Shown: in pieces, positions 17,495 through 26,429 of the stretch
Layout: the number at the start of each line of letters is the position of its first letter
Numbering within the stretch: position 1 is the first letter of the stretch
Assembly: GCA_030430205.1 (NCBI GenBank)
Contig: JAUIGE010000003.1
Coordinates: 248,001-312,000, forward strand
DNA from: Bacteroidia bacterium
GTDB lineage: Bacteria; Bacteroidota; Bacteroidia; J057
Direction of reading: 5' to 3'
DNA length: 64,000 nucleotides
Notes under the pieces: generated by a model
Database searches by the model: none
Told to the model about the DNA's origin: nothing
Seen by the model: only the letters and a program-made list of their open reading frames with translations
Position numbers and translations under genes: made by a program

Positions 17495-19473
17495 GCATAA
17501 GACCCATTCATAGCATCCTGATCGCCAATCGGGGAGAAATCGCTTCCCGCATCATCCGTAGCTGCCGCAAAATGGGCATCCAAAGCATCGCTGTTTTTTC
17601 CGATGCCGATAGCCATGCCCCCTTTGTGCAGCAAGCGGACATCGCGGTTCATATAGGCGAAAGCGGCCCTGCCGCATCTTACCTGAATCAGGAAAAATTG
17701 CTGGAGGTGGCCCGCGCCCAGGGCGCCGATGCCATCCATCCGGGTTATGGTTTTCTCTCGGAAAATGCTGCTTTTGCCCGCGCCTGCGGCGAAGCCGGGA
17801 TCACCTTCATCGGGCCGCGGCCCGAGGCCATCGAAGCCATGGGCTCCAAGTCACAGGCCAAAAGCCTTATGCGTTCGCATGGCGTGCCCGTCATACCGGG
17901 CTACCAGGGCGAAGACCAGCGCATCGCTACTTTAACAAAAGCCGCCGGCGAAATCGGTTTTCCCCTTTTACTCAAAGCTACAGCTGGCGGCGGCGGCAAA
18001 GGCATGCGCATCGTAGAGGCCGTGGAAGGCCTGGAAAAAGCCATCGAATCCGCCAAAAGAGAAGCGCTTTCCGCTTTTGGCGATGATGAACTCATCATCG
18101 AAAAATACATCGCCCAGGGACGGCACATTGAGTTCCAGATATTTGGAGACCGGCATGGCAACGCCCTTCACCTCCTGGAGCGGGAGTGTACGATCCAGCG
18201 GCGCTACCAGAAGGTGTTGGAGGAAAGCCCTTCCCCCGCTCTGGATGAAGGCCTGCGCAGCAAGATGGGCGAGGCTGCCATTCAGGCCGCAAAAGCCCTC
18301 AACTATGACAATGCCGGCACGGTAGAGTTTATTTTTGATGACAAAACGAAGGATTTCTTTTTCCTCGAAGTCAATACCCGCCTGCAGGTCGAGCATCCGG
18401 TGACGGAGGCCATCACGGGCCTGGATTTGGTACAGATGCAGATCGAGGTGGCCGAAGGCAGGCCGCTGGCCATTCGGCAAACTGATGTCAAAGGAAATGG
18501 CTACGCCATCGAAGCCCGGCTCTATGCCGAAGACGCCGCTCACAATTTCATGCCCGCCACGGGCAAGGTCCTGCATTGGGAGATCCCGCAGGTCGAAGGC
18601 CTGCGGGTCGATACCGCTGTGTGCAGCGGCTCGGAGGTTTCCATCCATTACGATCCCATGATCGCCAAACTGATCGTGCACGATCGCAACAGGGCGACAG
18701 CCCACCGGAAGATGGCCTATACCCTCAGGCATCTGAAATGCCTGGGCCTGACCACCAACCAGGATTTCCTCCTTCATCTTTTTGAAAAAACTGCCATTCA
18801 GCAAGGCAATTACGATACGCATTTCATCCAGGAGCATGTGGACCCCGCTCTTTTGGGACAAAAGACAGTCCAGCAAAAAGCGCTGGCAGCGATCGCGCTG
18901 ACCCTGGCAGGCTGGTATCAGCGCGAGCAGGCGCGCACTGTATTGAGGGCCATGCCCTCGGGTTGGCGCAACAGCCGCTACATGCCCCAGCAGCAAAGCT
19001 GGAGGTGGGGCGAGGAAGAATTCCTCGTTCAGTACACCGCCAAAGGCGGGCAGCTCTTTGACTTCATCCTTTTGGAACAAAACTACCAGGTCGGGCTGAT
19101 TCATGCTGATGCACATCACCTCAGCCTCCGCCTCGATGGCGTTCAACACGAACTGAGCATCGCTTTTCAGGGAAGCCGTTTTTTCCTCCACAGTGCCGCA
19201 ACCGGCAATATGCAGTGGCAGGAGAAAGATCGTTTTCCGCGAAAAGAGGCAGCAAAAATAAAAGGAGGATTTGAAGCTCCCATGCCATCGCAGGTGGTCA
19301 AAGTGCTGGTAGAAAGCGGGCAGCAAGTGAAGGCCGGCGACGGCCTGATGGTGATTTCCTCTATGAAAATGGAAAATACCATCGAGGCAGATCAGGACGG
19401 CATCGTTGAAGAAATATTTGCGAGGGAAGGGCAAAATGTAGCCGCTGGCTTTTTGTTATTGAAATTGAAATAA
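17491..19473 (+). CDS. Acyl-CoA carboxylase, biotin carboxylase/carrier subunit
   Basis: The 660-residue alpha subunit of a biotin-dependent acyl-CoA carboxylase (methylcrotonyl-, geranyl- or propionyl-CoA type). The biotin carboxylase domain (1-450) shows IANRGEIASRI, the glycine-rich ATP loop KATAGGGGKGMRI, ERECTIQRRYQKVLEESPS and EVNTRLQVEHPVTE. The carrier domain at the end has SSMKMEN with biotinyl-Lys626. The middle section (about 460-580) is the subunit-interaction region. ATGA overlap with the AtuA-like gene and a 1-base gap to the crotonase gene show tight coupling. No carboxyltransferase (beta) subunit is encoded in this window, so the acyl substrate cannot be fixed. Confidence 0.93.
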   Translation: MSIRPIHSILIANRGEIASRIIRSCRKMGIQSIAVFSDADSHAPFVQQADIAVHIGESGPAASYLNQEKLLEVARAQGADAIHPGYGFLSENAAFARACGEAGITFIGPRPEAIEAMGSKSQAKSLMRSHGVPVIPGYQGEDQRIATLTKAAGEIGFPLLLKATAGGGGKGMRIVEAVEGLEKAIESAKREALSAFGDDELIIEKYIAQGRHIEFQIFGDRHGNALHLLERECTIQRRYQKVLEESPSPALDEGLRSKMGEAAIQAAKALNYDNAGTVEFIFDDKTKDFFFLEVNTRLQVEHPVTEAITGLDLVQMQIEVAEGRPLAIRQTDVKGNGYAIEARLYAEDAAHNFMPATGKVLHWEIPQVEGLRVDTAVCSGSEVSIHYDPMIAKLIVHDRNRATAHRKMAYTLRHLKCLGLTTNQDFLLHLFEKTAIQQGNYDTHFIQEHVDPALLGQKTVQQKALAAIALTLAGWYQREQARTVLRAMPSGWRNSRYMPQQQSWRWGEEEFLVQYTAKGGQLFDFILLEQNYQVGLIHADAHHLSLRLDGVQHELSIAFQGSRFFLHSAATGNMQWQEKDRFPRKEAAKIKGGFEAPMPSQVVKVLVESGQQVKAGDGLMVISSMKMENTIEADQDGIVEEIFAREGQNVAAGFLLLKLK

Positions 19474-19474
19474 G

Positions 19475-20293
19475 ATGCAGATTTACCCACAGGATCGACT
19501 CAACAACATATATCAGGAGACTTTTGCTTTCATCAGCATCAGGCAAACAGATCATGTATTCACCATCGAGCTGGACCGGGCGGATAAAAAAAATGCCCTG
19601 CATCCCCACATGCTCAACGAGATCGCCTTTGCCATGCAGTATGTACATCATGCTACAGAGATCTGGGCGCTGGTCATCGAGGCCAAAGGCCCCGTCTTCT
19701 GCGCAGGCGCAGACCTCAAAGCCTTTGCAGGCATCATAGAACCGCATGATTCGACGATTCCGGTACCCGAAAAGGAAGTCCTTTTCCACGAACTTTTTCA
19801 TGCCCTGCACAAACCCATCATCGCCAAAGTCGCGGGCGATGTCTATGCCGGCGGCTTTATGTTTTTGGCGGGAGCCACCTTTGTGGTGGCGGCGGACCAC
19901 ATCAGGCTGGGCCTGTCGGAGGTCAAAAGGGGGATCTTTCCCTTTCAGGTGATGGCAGCTTTGCTGCAGGTGATGCCCGCCCGCAAGGTGCTGGACTGGT
20001 GTATCCGCGGCTACAATCTACCCGTGCAAAAAGCACTCGATTACGGCCTCGTCACCCAGATCTGCCCGGCAGATGGGCTGGATGCAGAAGTGCAGCGTAT
20101 CCTGGATGACTTACTGGAAAATTCTCCCACAGCCATTCGTCTCGGCCTCGAAGCTTACGCCCACATTCGCCCCAGCAAAAGCGAGCATGAATACCTGCTC
20201 GCCATGCTCAAAAAAGCCATCATGAGCAAAGACGGCATGGAAGGCCTCGCTGCTTTTCGCGAGAAAAGAAAAGCTGATTGGAAGGGAGAGTAG
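19475..20293 (+). CDS. Enoyl-CoA hydratase/isomerase family protein (crotonase fold)
   Basis: A 272-residue crotonase-fold protein. The oxyanion-hole segment FCAGADLK (75-82) and the LSEVKRGIFP segment (147-156) are intact, giving a Glu at 149. The other catalytic position, Glu in GGGxE of true hydratases, is Phe130 (AGGFMFL). With one catalytic glutamate the protein may be an isomerase, a methylglutaconyl-CoA-hydratase-like enzyme with changed chemistry, or a different crotonase activity. It starts one base after the carboxylase subunit, as the hydratase does in leucine-type cassettes, which hints at a product of the carboxylase as substrate. A period-7 array starts at the base after its stop. 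Confidence 0.85.
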   Translation: MQIYPQDRLNNIYQETFAFISIRQTDHVFTIELDRADKKNALHPHMLNEIAFAMQYVHHATEIWALVIEAKGPVFCAGADLKAFAGIIEPHDSTIPVPEKEVLFHELFHALHKPIIAKVAGDVYAGGFMFLAGATFVVAADHIRLGLSEVKRGIFPFQVMAALLQVMPARKVLDWCIRGYNLPVQKALDYGLVTQICPADGLDAEVQRILDDLLENSPTAIRLGLEAYAHIRPSKSEHEYLLAMLKKAIMSKDGMEGLAAFREKRKADWKGE

Positions 20294-20328
20294 GTGGGAA
20301 GTGGGAGGCGAGAGGCGGGAAGCGAGAC
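20294..20328 (+). repeat. Period-7 array, GYGRGAR family
   Basis: Five consecutive 7-mers start at the base after the crotonase stop (20291-20293): GTGGGAA, GTGGGAG, GCGAGAG, GCGGGAA, GCGAGAC. A degenerate TGCAAGA follows. The unit is purine-rich on the coding strand, like the array at 21496. Confidence 0.75.
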
Positions 20329-20352
20329 TGCAAGAAGAAATATTGAAATTAT

Positions 20353-21495
20353 ATGCAAAAACACCTTTTGACTGAAGAGCACCTCATGTTTCAGGAAGCT
20401 GCAAGGGCTTTTGTGAAAAAGGAGGTTGTTCCTTTCCATGACGAATGGGAGAAACAAGGCTGCGTCAGCCGTGAACTCTGGCAAAAAGCCGGGCAGCAAG
20501 GCATGCTGTGTACAGACTTTCCGGAGAAATATGGCGGCCTGGGCCTCCCGGATTTTCGCTACAATGCGATCGTCGGGGAAGAATTGGCCTTTGTAGGGGC
20601 CAGCGGCCCGGGTTTTATCCTACACAATGACGTGGTCGCGCCTTATGCGCTCAAGTATTTTACTGAAGAGCAAAAGGCAAGATGGATGGAGAAAATGGTC
20701 CTGGGCGAAATCATCACCGCTATCGCGATGACAGAGCCGGGAACCGGTAGCGACCTCGCCGCAGTGGCGACCACCGCCATCAAAAAAGGCGATCGCTATA
20801 TTTTGAATGGTTCCAAAACATTTATTACCAATGGCATCTTAAGTAATCTGGTGATAGTCGTAGCCAAAACAGATCCTTCACAGCAGCATGGCGGCATTTC
20901 CCTGCTGGTAGTAGAGGAAGGCATGAAGGGCTTTACGAGGGGGAAAAACCTGGAAAAAATCGGCCTCAAGGCGCAGGATACGGCAGAGTTGTTTTTTGAA
21001 GATGTGGAAGTTCCGGTGGAAAATCTATTGGGAAAAGAGGGACAGGGATTTATTTACCTGATGCAAAATCTTCCCCAGGAGCGCGTCTCCATCGCCTCTA
21101 TCGGCATAGCAGGCGCTGAAGCCGCCCTCGACCTCACCATCAAATATTGCAAAGAGCGAAAAGCCTTTGGCAGGCCCATCGGCAAATTTCAGAACTCCCG
21201 CTTCAAGCTGGCCGAAATGAAAACCGAGATCACCATCGCCAGAACTTTTGTAGACCAGTGCATCCTGGAGCTCAACGCTGGCAAACTGAGCGTCGAAAAA
21301 GCCGCGATGGCCAAGTATTGGGTCACAGATTTGCAGTGCAAAGTCATGGACGAATGCGTACAATTGCATGGTGGCTACGGCTATATGTCGGAATACCCGA
21401 TCGCCAGAGCCTATACCGACTCCCGCGTACAGCGCATCTATGGCGGCACAAATGAGATTATGAAGGAGATTATTGGACGGTCGATGGGGTTTTGA
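20353..21495 (+). CDS. Acyl-CoA dehydrogenase
   Basis: A 380-residue FAD-dependent dehydrogenase that introduces the alpha,beta double bond in acyl-CoA. The flavin-binding segments AMTEPGTGSDLA (about 130) and FITNG (about 160) and the C-terminal signature QLHGGYGYMSEYPIARAYTD are present. Glu368 in IYGGTNEIM is at the catalytic-base position of short/medium- and long-chain enzymes. Isovaleryl-CoA dehydrogenase usually has its base at a different, internal position, so a straight- or medium-chain substrate is somewhat more likely. This is inference. A (GAGCAGA)n array follows its stop directly. Confidence 0.92.
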   Translation: MQKHLLTEEHLMFQEAARAFVKKEVVPFHDEWEKQGCVSRELWQKAGQQGMLCTDFPEKYGGLGLPDFRYNAIVGEELAFVGASGPGFILHNDVVAPYALKYFTEEQKARWMEKMVLGEIITAIAMTEPGTGSDLAAVATTAIKKGDRYILNGSKTFITNGILSNLVIVVAKTDPSQQHGGISLLVVEEGMKGFTRGKNLEKIGLKAQDTAELFFEDVEVPVENLLGKEGQGFIYLMQNLPQERVSIASIGIAGAEAALDLTIKYCKERKAFGRPIGKFQNSRFKLAEMKTEITIARTFVDQCILELNAGKLSVEKAAMAKYWVTDLQCKVMDECVQLHGGYGYMSEYPIARAYTDSRVQRIYGGTNEIMKEIIGRSMGF

Positions 21496-21622
<127 letters not shown>

Positions 21623-21651
21623 TTCTAACTAAACACTACAAACTAAAAAAT

Positions 21652-22854
21652 ATGGAAGCATACATCTTCGACGCCATCCGCACCGTGCGGGGCAAAGGCA
21701 ACAAAAAAGGCGCACTCAATGGCATTACGCCTACCTATCTGGTGGCTGAGTTGCTGAAAGAGCTGAAGCAAAAGCACAATCTCGACCCTACGCTGGTCGA
21801 AGACCTCATTCTGGGCTGCGTCACCCAGATCATGGATCAGGGGGCGAATATCGCCAAGACGGCTGCGCAGCAGTCAGGCTACGGCGACCACCTCTGTGGT
21901 GTGACCCTCAACCGCTTTTGCGGTTCGGGACTCGAAGCCGTCAACCAGGCTGCCGCCTATGTGAAGTCCGGCTTCTCGGAGCTGATCATCGCCGGAGGCG
22001 TGGAGAGCATGTCGCGCGTGGCCATGGGCTCCGATGGCGGAGCGCTCATGATGGACCCTGCGGTCTCTCTGCCCGGGCACATCGTGCCTCAGGGCATATC
22101 GGCGGATCTGATCGCCTCCAAATACGGCTTTAGCCGTCAGGATGTGGATACTTTCGCCTACCACTCGCAGATGCGTGCCTCGCAGGCAGAAGCGGAAGGC
22201 CGCTTCACATCACGCATCACCATCCGGGACATCAACGGGATTCCCGTTCTCACTACGGACGAAAACATTCGTCCTTCCACCAGCCTGGAGGCCCTCGCGG
22301 GCCTGAACCCTGCCTTCGCCATGATGGGCGAGATGGGCGGCTTCGATGCCGTAGCGATAGATCGCTACCCGGAGGTTGAATTTATCAACCACATCCACCA
22401 CGCGGGGAATTCCTCCGCCATCGTAGATGGCGCTGCTTTGGCTTTGGTAGGAAGTAAAGCAGCAGGCGAAAAAATGGGCCTCAAGCCGCGTGCACGCATC
22501 CGCTCCCTGGCCGTAGAAGGCGCTGATCCTACGATCATGCTCACCGCTCCGGCCCCCGCCAGCCGCAAGGCTTTGAAAAAGGCAGGCATGAACAAAAACG
22601 ACATTGATCTTTATGAAATAAATGAAGCCTTCGCAGCAGTAGCACTGCGCTTCATGGATGACCTGGGCGTGCCACATGACAAGGTCAATGTGAATGGAGG
22701 CGCGATAGCGCTGGGGCATCCACTCGGTGCGACGGGTTGCATGATTTTAGGAACAGTCCTGGACGAACTCGAGCGTCAGGATAAGCAGACAGGACTGGTG
22801 ACGCTGTGCATAGGCGGAGGCATGGGCATAGCGACGATTATTGAGCGGGTTTAA
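21652..22854 (+). CDS. Acetyl-CoA acyltransferase (thiolase)
   Basis: A 400-residue thiolase that cleaves 3-ketoacyl-CoA with CoA, the last step of beta-oxidation. The ATG at 21652 gives the family start MEAYIFDAIRTVRGKG, whereas the longer open frame upstream reads only through the repeat array. Nucleophile Cys90 lies in LNRFCGSG, the NEAFA segment follows at about 327, His356 lies in GGAIALGHPLGATG and the second catalytic Cys386 in TLCIGGGMG. It pairs with the FadB-type gene 91 bases downstream as a probable beta-oxidation complex. The gap between them holds a short hairpin (22895-22910). Confidence 0.93.
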   Translation: MEAYIFDAIRTVRGKGNKKGALNGITPTYLVAELLKELKQKHNLDPTLVEDLILGCVTQIMDQGANIAKTAAQQSGYGDHLCGVTLNRFCGSGLEAVNQAAAYVKSGFSELIIAGGVESMSRVAMGSDGGALMMDPAVSLPGHIVPQGISADLIASKYGFSRQDVDTFAYHSQMRASQAEAEGRFTSRITIRDINGIPVLTTDENIRPSTSLEALAGLNPAFAMMGEMGGFDAVAIDRYPEVEFINHIHHAGNSSAIVDGAALALVGSKAAGEKMGLKPRARIRSLAVEGADPTIMLTAPAPASRKALKKAGMNKNDIDLYEINEAFAAVALRFMDDLGVPHDKVNVNGGAIALGHPLGATGCMILGTVLDELERQDKQTGLVTLCIGGGMGIATIIERV

Positions 22855-22894
22855 CAGAATAGTTGCCGAATGGCACAAAAAACAAAAGATGGGA

Positions 22895-22910
22895 GGCATT
22901 TCCGAATGCC
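22895..22910 (+). other. Short hairpin between thiolase and fadB-type genes
   Basis: GGCATT (22895-22900) and AATGCC (22905-22910) pair around TCCG. No T run follows directly, so it is more likely a processing or stability hairpin than a terminator. Confidence 0.3.
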
Positions 22911-22945
22911 GACCGACCTCAAAAAAACAAAGTTTTTACAAAAGC

Positions 22946-25087
22946 ATGAATTCATTATTCTCATATAAAATCGACTCTGACGGCATTGCCACCCTCATCA
23001 TCGACCAACAAAACAATCCCGCCAACCTCTACAGCATCGAATTCATCGAGGCGTATCTGGAGCAAGCAGAGCAGGCTATCCATGACGAAAACGTCAAGGG
23101 CGTGATCATCACTTCCGGACGATCCCTCTTCATGGCAGGTGCAGACCTGCGTGAGTTGGAAAGCATTGTGGAGGATTCACAGGCTTTTTTCAAAGCCATC
23201 ATGCAAATCCACCAGCGCATGCGCGCCATCGAGACGGGCGGCAAGCCCTTTGTGGCGGCCATCAACGGCACCGCCCTCGGCGGTGGCATGGAGCTCTGCC
23301 TGAACTGTCACCACCGCATCGCGCTGAATAGCGCCAAAATCAAATTAGGCTTCCCCGAAGTGAAGGTCGGCTTGCTGCCTGGTGGCGGCGGAACTGTTAA
23401 ACTGCCCTATCTCCTGGGCATTCAAAATGGCCTGACATATCTGCTTCAGGGCATTGAAGCGCGGCCAGATAAGGCCTTGAGGGATGGATTGATAGATGCC
23501 ATCGCAGATACGCCTGAGGCTCTGATAGAGGCTGCCCGTCAATGGATTTTTGCCAACCCACGTCCCCTACAAGCCTGGGATAACAAAAAACACCGCATCC
23601 CCGGAGGCGGGCTCATGACGCCCAACGGCGCCCAGACCATGGTCGGCGCCATCGGCAATGTGCGCAAAATGACACACGGCAATTATCCCAATGCCCAATA
23701 TATCCTCAGCACCGTGCATGACGGCATGCAGATCACCATCGACCGGGCGCTGGAGGTTGAAGCACGCTACTTCACCAAAGCGCTGCAAACGCCAGAGGCC
23801 AAAAACATGATCCGTACCGGATTTATGGAGATGCAGGCCGCCAAAAAAGGCAAAGCACGACCCAAAGGCTATGACAAATACGAGATCCAAAAAATAGGCA
23901 TGATAGGGGCGGGCATGATGGGGGCCGGTATCGCTTTTGTCTCTGCAAAGGTGGGTTTTGAGGTGGTGCTGAAAGATGTGACAGTGGCAGCTGCGGAAAA
24001 AGGCAAAGCCTATTCGAAGATGTTGATGGATAAGCGCATTTCGAAAAAATACGCTACCACAGAGCAGGCAGAAGCACTGTTAGCCAAAATCCATCCCACA
24101 AATAATCCTGCGGATATAGCCGATTGTGACCTGGTGATCGAAGCGGTTTTTGAAAATCCAACGTTGAAATACCAGGTAACGAGAGAAACGGAAGCCGTTT
24201 TGCCCAAAGACAAAATCTTCGCTTCCAATACTTCCACCATTCCGATCACTCAGCTGGCAAGCGTCTCAGCACGTCCGGAAAATTTCATTGGGTTACATTT
24301 TTTCTCACCTGTAGATAAAATGCCTTTGGTAGAGGTCATCCTGGGCGAAAAAACCAACGACCGTACCATCGCTGGGGCCATCGACTACGTCATGGCCATC
24401 GGTAAAATCCCTATCGTAGTCAACGATAAGCGCGGTTTTTATACCTCCCGCACCTTTGGCACCTTTCCTTCGGAAGGGCTTTTCCTGCTCGAAGAAGGCG
24501 TGCCCGCCGCCATGATCGAAAACATCGCCAAAAAGAAAGGCATGCCTGTAGGGCCGCTGGCTGTGCTGGATGAGGTTTCGCTCACGCTGAGCAAGCTCGT
24601 TTACGAAAGCGACCCTTCCCCCGAAAAACCCGCGTACCTGAGCCGTTCCTATAAATTGACCAAAATGTTGGTGGATGAACATGGCCGGGAAGGGAAAAAG
24701 GCCGGCAAAGGCCTTTATGACTATCCCGAAAAAGGGCAAAAACGCCTTTGGCCGGAGCTCTCAGCATTATTTCACTCGAATCCTGATACCCTGGATAATG
24801 AGACCATTGCAAAGCGAATCATGCACCGTCAGGCCATAGAAGCCTATCGCTGCCTGGAAGAAGGCGTTCTGCGCTCTTCGCGCGATGGGGATATCGGTTC
24901 GATACTCGGATGGGGATTTCCCATCTATACCGGAGGAGCGATCTCTTACATAGATTATGTGGGAATTCGGACATTTGTGGCAGAGTGCGATGACTTCGCG
25001 CAGCGATTTGGCGAACGCTTTAGCGTTCCGGATAGCCTGCGGGAGTTGGCTGAGAGAGGACTATCTGTGCATGATTTTGGAATTTGA
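22946..25087 (+). CDS. FadB/FadJ-type enoyl-CoA hydratase / 3-hydroxyacyl-CoA dehydrogenase
   Basis: A 713-residue bifunctional beta-oxidation enzyme. The N-terminal crotonase domain (1-190) has GGGMELCLN and GFPEVKVGLLPGGGG with both catalytic glutamates. The NAD-binding 3-hydroxyacyl-CoA dehydrogenase domain starts at IGMIGAGMMGAGIAF (about 315) and contains GLHFFSPVDKMPLVEVI. The C-terminal dehydrogenase domains run to the end. The start is set at ATG 22946 (MNSLFSYKIDSDG). The frame is open further upstream but that part has no family similarity and would overlap the thiolase gene. It completes the acyl-CoA cassette and ends one base before an AT-rich convergent gene. Confidence 0.94.
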   Translation: MNSLFSYKIDSDGIATLIIDQQNNPANLYSIEFIEAYLEQAEQAIHDENVKGVIITSGRSLFMAGADLRELESIVEDSQAFFKAIMQIHQRMRAIETGGKPFVAAINGTALGGGMELCLNCHHRIALNSAKIKLGFPEVKVGLLPGGGGTVKLPYLLGIQNGLTYLLQGIEARPDKALRDGLIDAIADTPEALIEAARQWIFANPRPLQAWDNKKHRIPGGGLMTPNGAQTMVGAIGNVRKMTHGNYPNAQYILSTVHDGMQITIDRALEVEARYFTKALQTPEAKNMIRTGFMEMQAAKKGKARPKGYDKYEIQKIGMIGAGMMGAGIAFVSAKVGFEVVLKDVTVAAAEKGKAYSKMLMDKRISKKYATTEQAEALLAKIHPTNNPADIADCDLVIEAVFENPTLKYQVTRETEAVLPKDKIFASNTSTIPITQLASVSARPENFIGLHFFSPVDKMPLVEVILGEKTNDRTIAGAIDYVMAIGKIPIVVNDKRGFYTSRTFGTFPSEGLFLLEEGVPAAMIENIAKKKGMPVGPLAVLDEVSLTLSKLVYESDPSPEKPAYLSRSYKLTKMLVDEHGREGKKAGKGLYDYPEKGQKRLWPELSALFHSNPDTLDNETIAKRIMHRQAIEAYRCLEEGVLRSSRDGDIGSILGWGFPIYTGGAISYIDYVGIRTFVAECDDFAQRFGERFSVPDSLRELAERGLSVHDFGI

Positions 25088-25507
25088 TTATCTATTCAAT
25101 TTTCCCAAATAACCAATTAACACATCTTTCTCTTCAATAATTTTCTCCAATAACTGTACTTCCCGCTCTAAGGCAGAAATCCGCTGTGTATATAACGTTT
25201 GCCTCTCGCTCGCCAATTGGTATTCAGATTGAGGCTCAGAAAGGGATGTTTTAAATCCACTTTTGTTGCTATATTGTGTTGCTTGGAGATTTAGCCCTAT
25301 TTCACCTTGCCCAAGGATGAGCCAATGAGGATTGATATCAGGAAAAGCATTTAAAATTTGCTGAATCATTTTAAAGCTTGGATTACTTCTTCTATTCAAT
25401 AGGTTGTTAACTGTCTGCGGATTGAAATCTAATTTGTGAGCAAAGAGACGTTGATTCCCATTACAAGTGAGTTCTATTAAGTACTTGATTCTCTGATGTA
25501 TTTCCAT
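25088..25507 (-). CDS. XRE-type helix-turn-helix protein with coiled-coil tail
   Basis: A 139-residue DNA-binding protein. Residues 1-70 form a Cro/CI-type helix-turn-helix (NQRLFAHKLDFNPQTVNNLL) ending in the WLILGQGE motif seen in phage-like repressors of Bacteroidota. Residues 95-135 are a heptad-rich coiled coil (TQRISALEREVQLLEKIIEE), probably for dimerisation. There is no peptidase domain. It is visibly more AT-rich than the acyl-CoA genes and abuts the FadB-type stop. It diverges from the KilA-N gene across 156 bp that contain a 16-bp palindrome, its likely operator. Confidence 0.8.
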   Translation of the reverse strand: MEIHQRIKYLIELTCNGNQRLFAHKLDFNPQTVNNLLNRRSNPSFKMIQQILNAFPDINPHWLILGQGEIGLNLQATQYSNKSGFKTSLSEPQSEYQLASERQTLYTQRISALEREVQLLEKIIEEKDVLIGYLGKLNR

Positions 25508-25598
25508 ATCTGGTTTTGACTCAAAATTGGAGGGGCATAAGGCTAAGAATAATCTACTTTTGATTTTAATTATATATTATTGTGGATATATTTGTATC

Positions 25599-25614
25599 GC
25601 AAAACTGATTTTGC
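25599..25614. promoter_or_regulatory. 16-bp palindrome between XRE and KilA-N genes
   Basis: GCAAAA (25599-25604) and TTTTGC (25609-25614) flank CTGA in the divergent, very AT-rich gap. The position between a repressor-like gene and its divergent partner fits a switch operator. Binding is inference. Confidence 0.45.
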
Positions 25615-25663
25615 CTTTCACAAATTTAATAATAATAGGGTGTAATAGAATAGGTCAAATATT

Positions 25664-26425
25664 TTGTGGTATGGCGGTTTTATTCAAATCTTAACCAAAG
25701 AAGTAGTGAGTAATATTATCAGGTTCAATTATGAGGACCAGCAGATTTCTTTTGAGTTTGCTGATGGGAATAAAATGATTAATGCTACGGAAATGGCAAA
25801 ACCATTTCCCAATAAGCGGATCAATAATTTCTTGAGAAATCAGCAAACAATAGATTTTATTTCATTGCTGGAATCCCGATACGCGAATTCGCGCATTGGT
25901 TCAAAAATGCTAGAAAGGGAGGTTTTGAGGGTCGTTAAGGGAGGCAAGCCAGATTTACAGGGCACTTGGATGGATGAAAAATTGGCTTTGAAATTTGCTG
26001 CATGGCTTTCTCCTGAGTTTGAATTATGGGTTTTTGATCGAATTGAAGAATTATTAATCAATGGAAAAACTCAATTAAAGAATATTCAACCAGGAGAATT
26101 TGGTAAGACTTTACGATTGCTTGCTGAACAATGGGAGCAGCAAGAAAAAATAAACATGTCTGTCCGGCAGGATTTAAATAGGACTGCGAAAAGATTAGAT
26201 GAATTAGAATCCAAAATCATCAGTTCAGACGAAAATTACTATACGATAGCAGGTTATTGCAACCTAGTAAGGGTATCATGCCCATTGCACAAAGCAAAGA
26301 GTTGGGGTAAGTCAGCTACTGCCTTAAGTAGAAAGAAAACTATTCCCACAGGATTAGCACATGATGAACGTTATGGAAAGGTGAGGACCTACCACAAAGA
26401 TGTTCTTCGGGAAATCATAGGCTGA
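25664..26425 (+). CDS. KilA-N domain protein
   Basis: A 253-residue protein with an N-terminal KilA-N domain (about 15-125): ISFEFADGNKMINATEMAK, NNFLRNQQT, then GTWMDEKLALKFAAWLSPEFELWV. KilA-N is a DNA-binding domain of phages and large DNA viruses. A coiled stretch follows (about 140-190) and then a basic C-terminal region (about 190-253) that looks like a second small DNA-binding domain. The start is uncertain: TTG at 25664 keeps the whole domain, and no ATG lies before the conserved segment (the first is at Met38). Base composition and content point to a phage-derived insertion with the XRE gene. No integrase or att repeats are seen. Confidence 0.82.
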   Translation: MWYGGFIQILTKEVVSNIIRFNYEDQQISFEFADGNKMINATEMAKPFPNKRINNFLRNQQTIDFISLLESRYANSRIGSKMLEREVLRVVKGGKPDLQGTWMDEKLALKFAAWLSPEFELWVFDRIEELLINGKTQLKNIQPGEFGKTLRLLAEQWEQQEKINMSVRQDLNRTAKRLDELESKIISSDENYYTIAGYCNLVRVSCPLHKAKSWGKSATALSRKKTIPTGLAHDERYGKVRTYHKDVLREIIG

Positions 26426-26429
26426 ACTA

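Noticed and set aside
17968-19434. A 488-codon minus-strand open frame opposite the biotin carboxylase subunit
   Set aside because: The sense protein is unmistakable (ATP loop, biotin motif). The antisense frame has no recognisable features.
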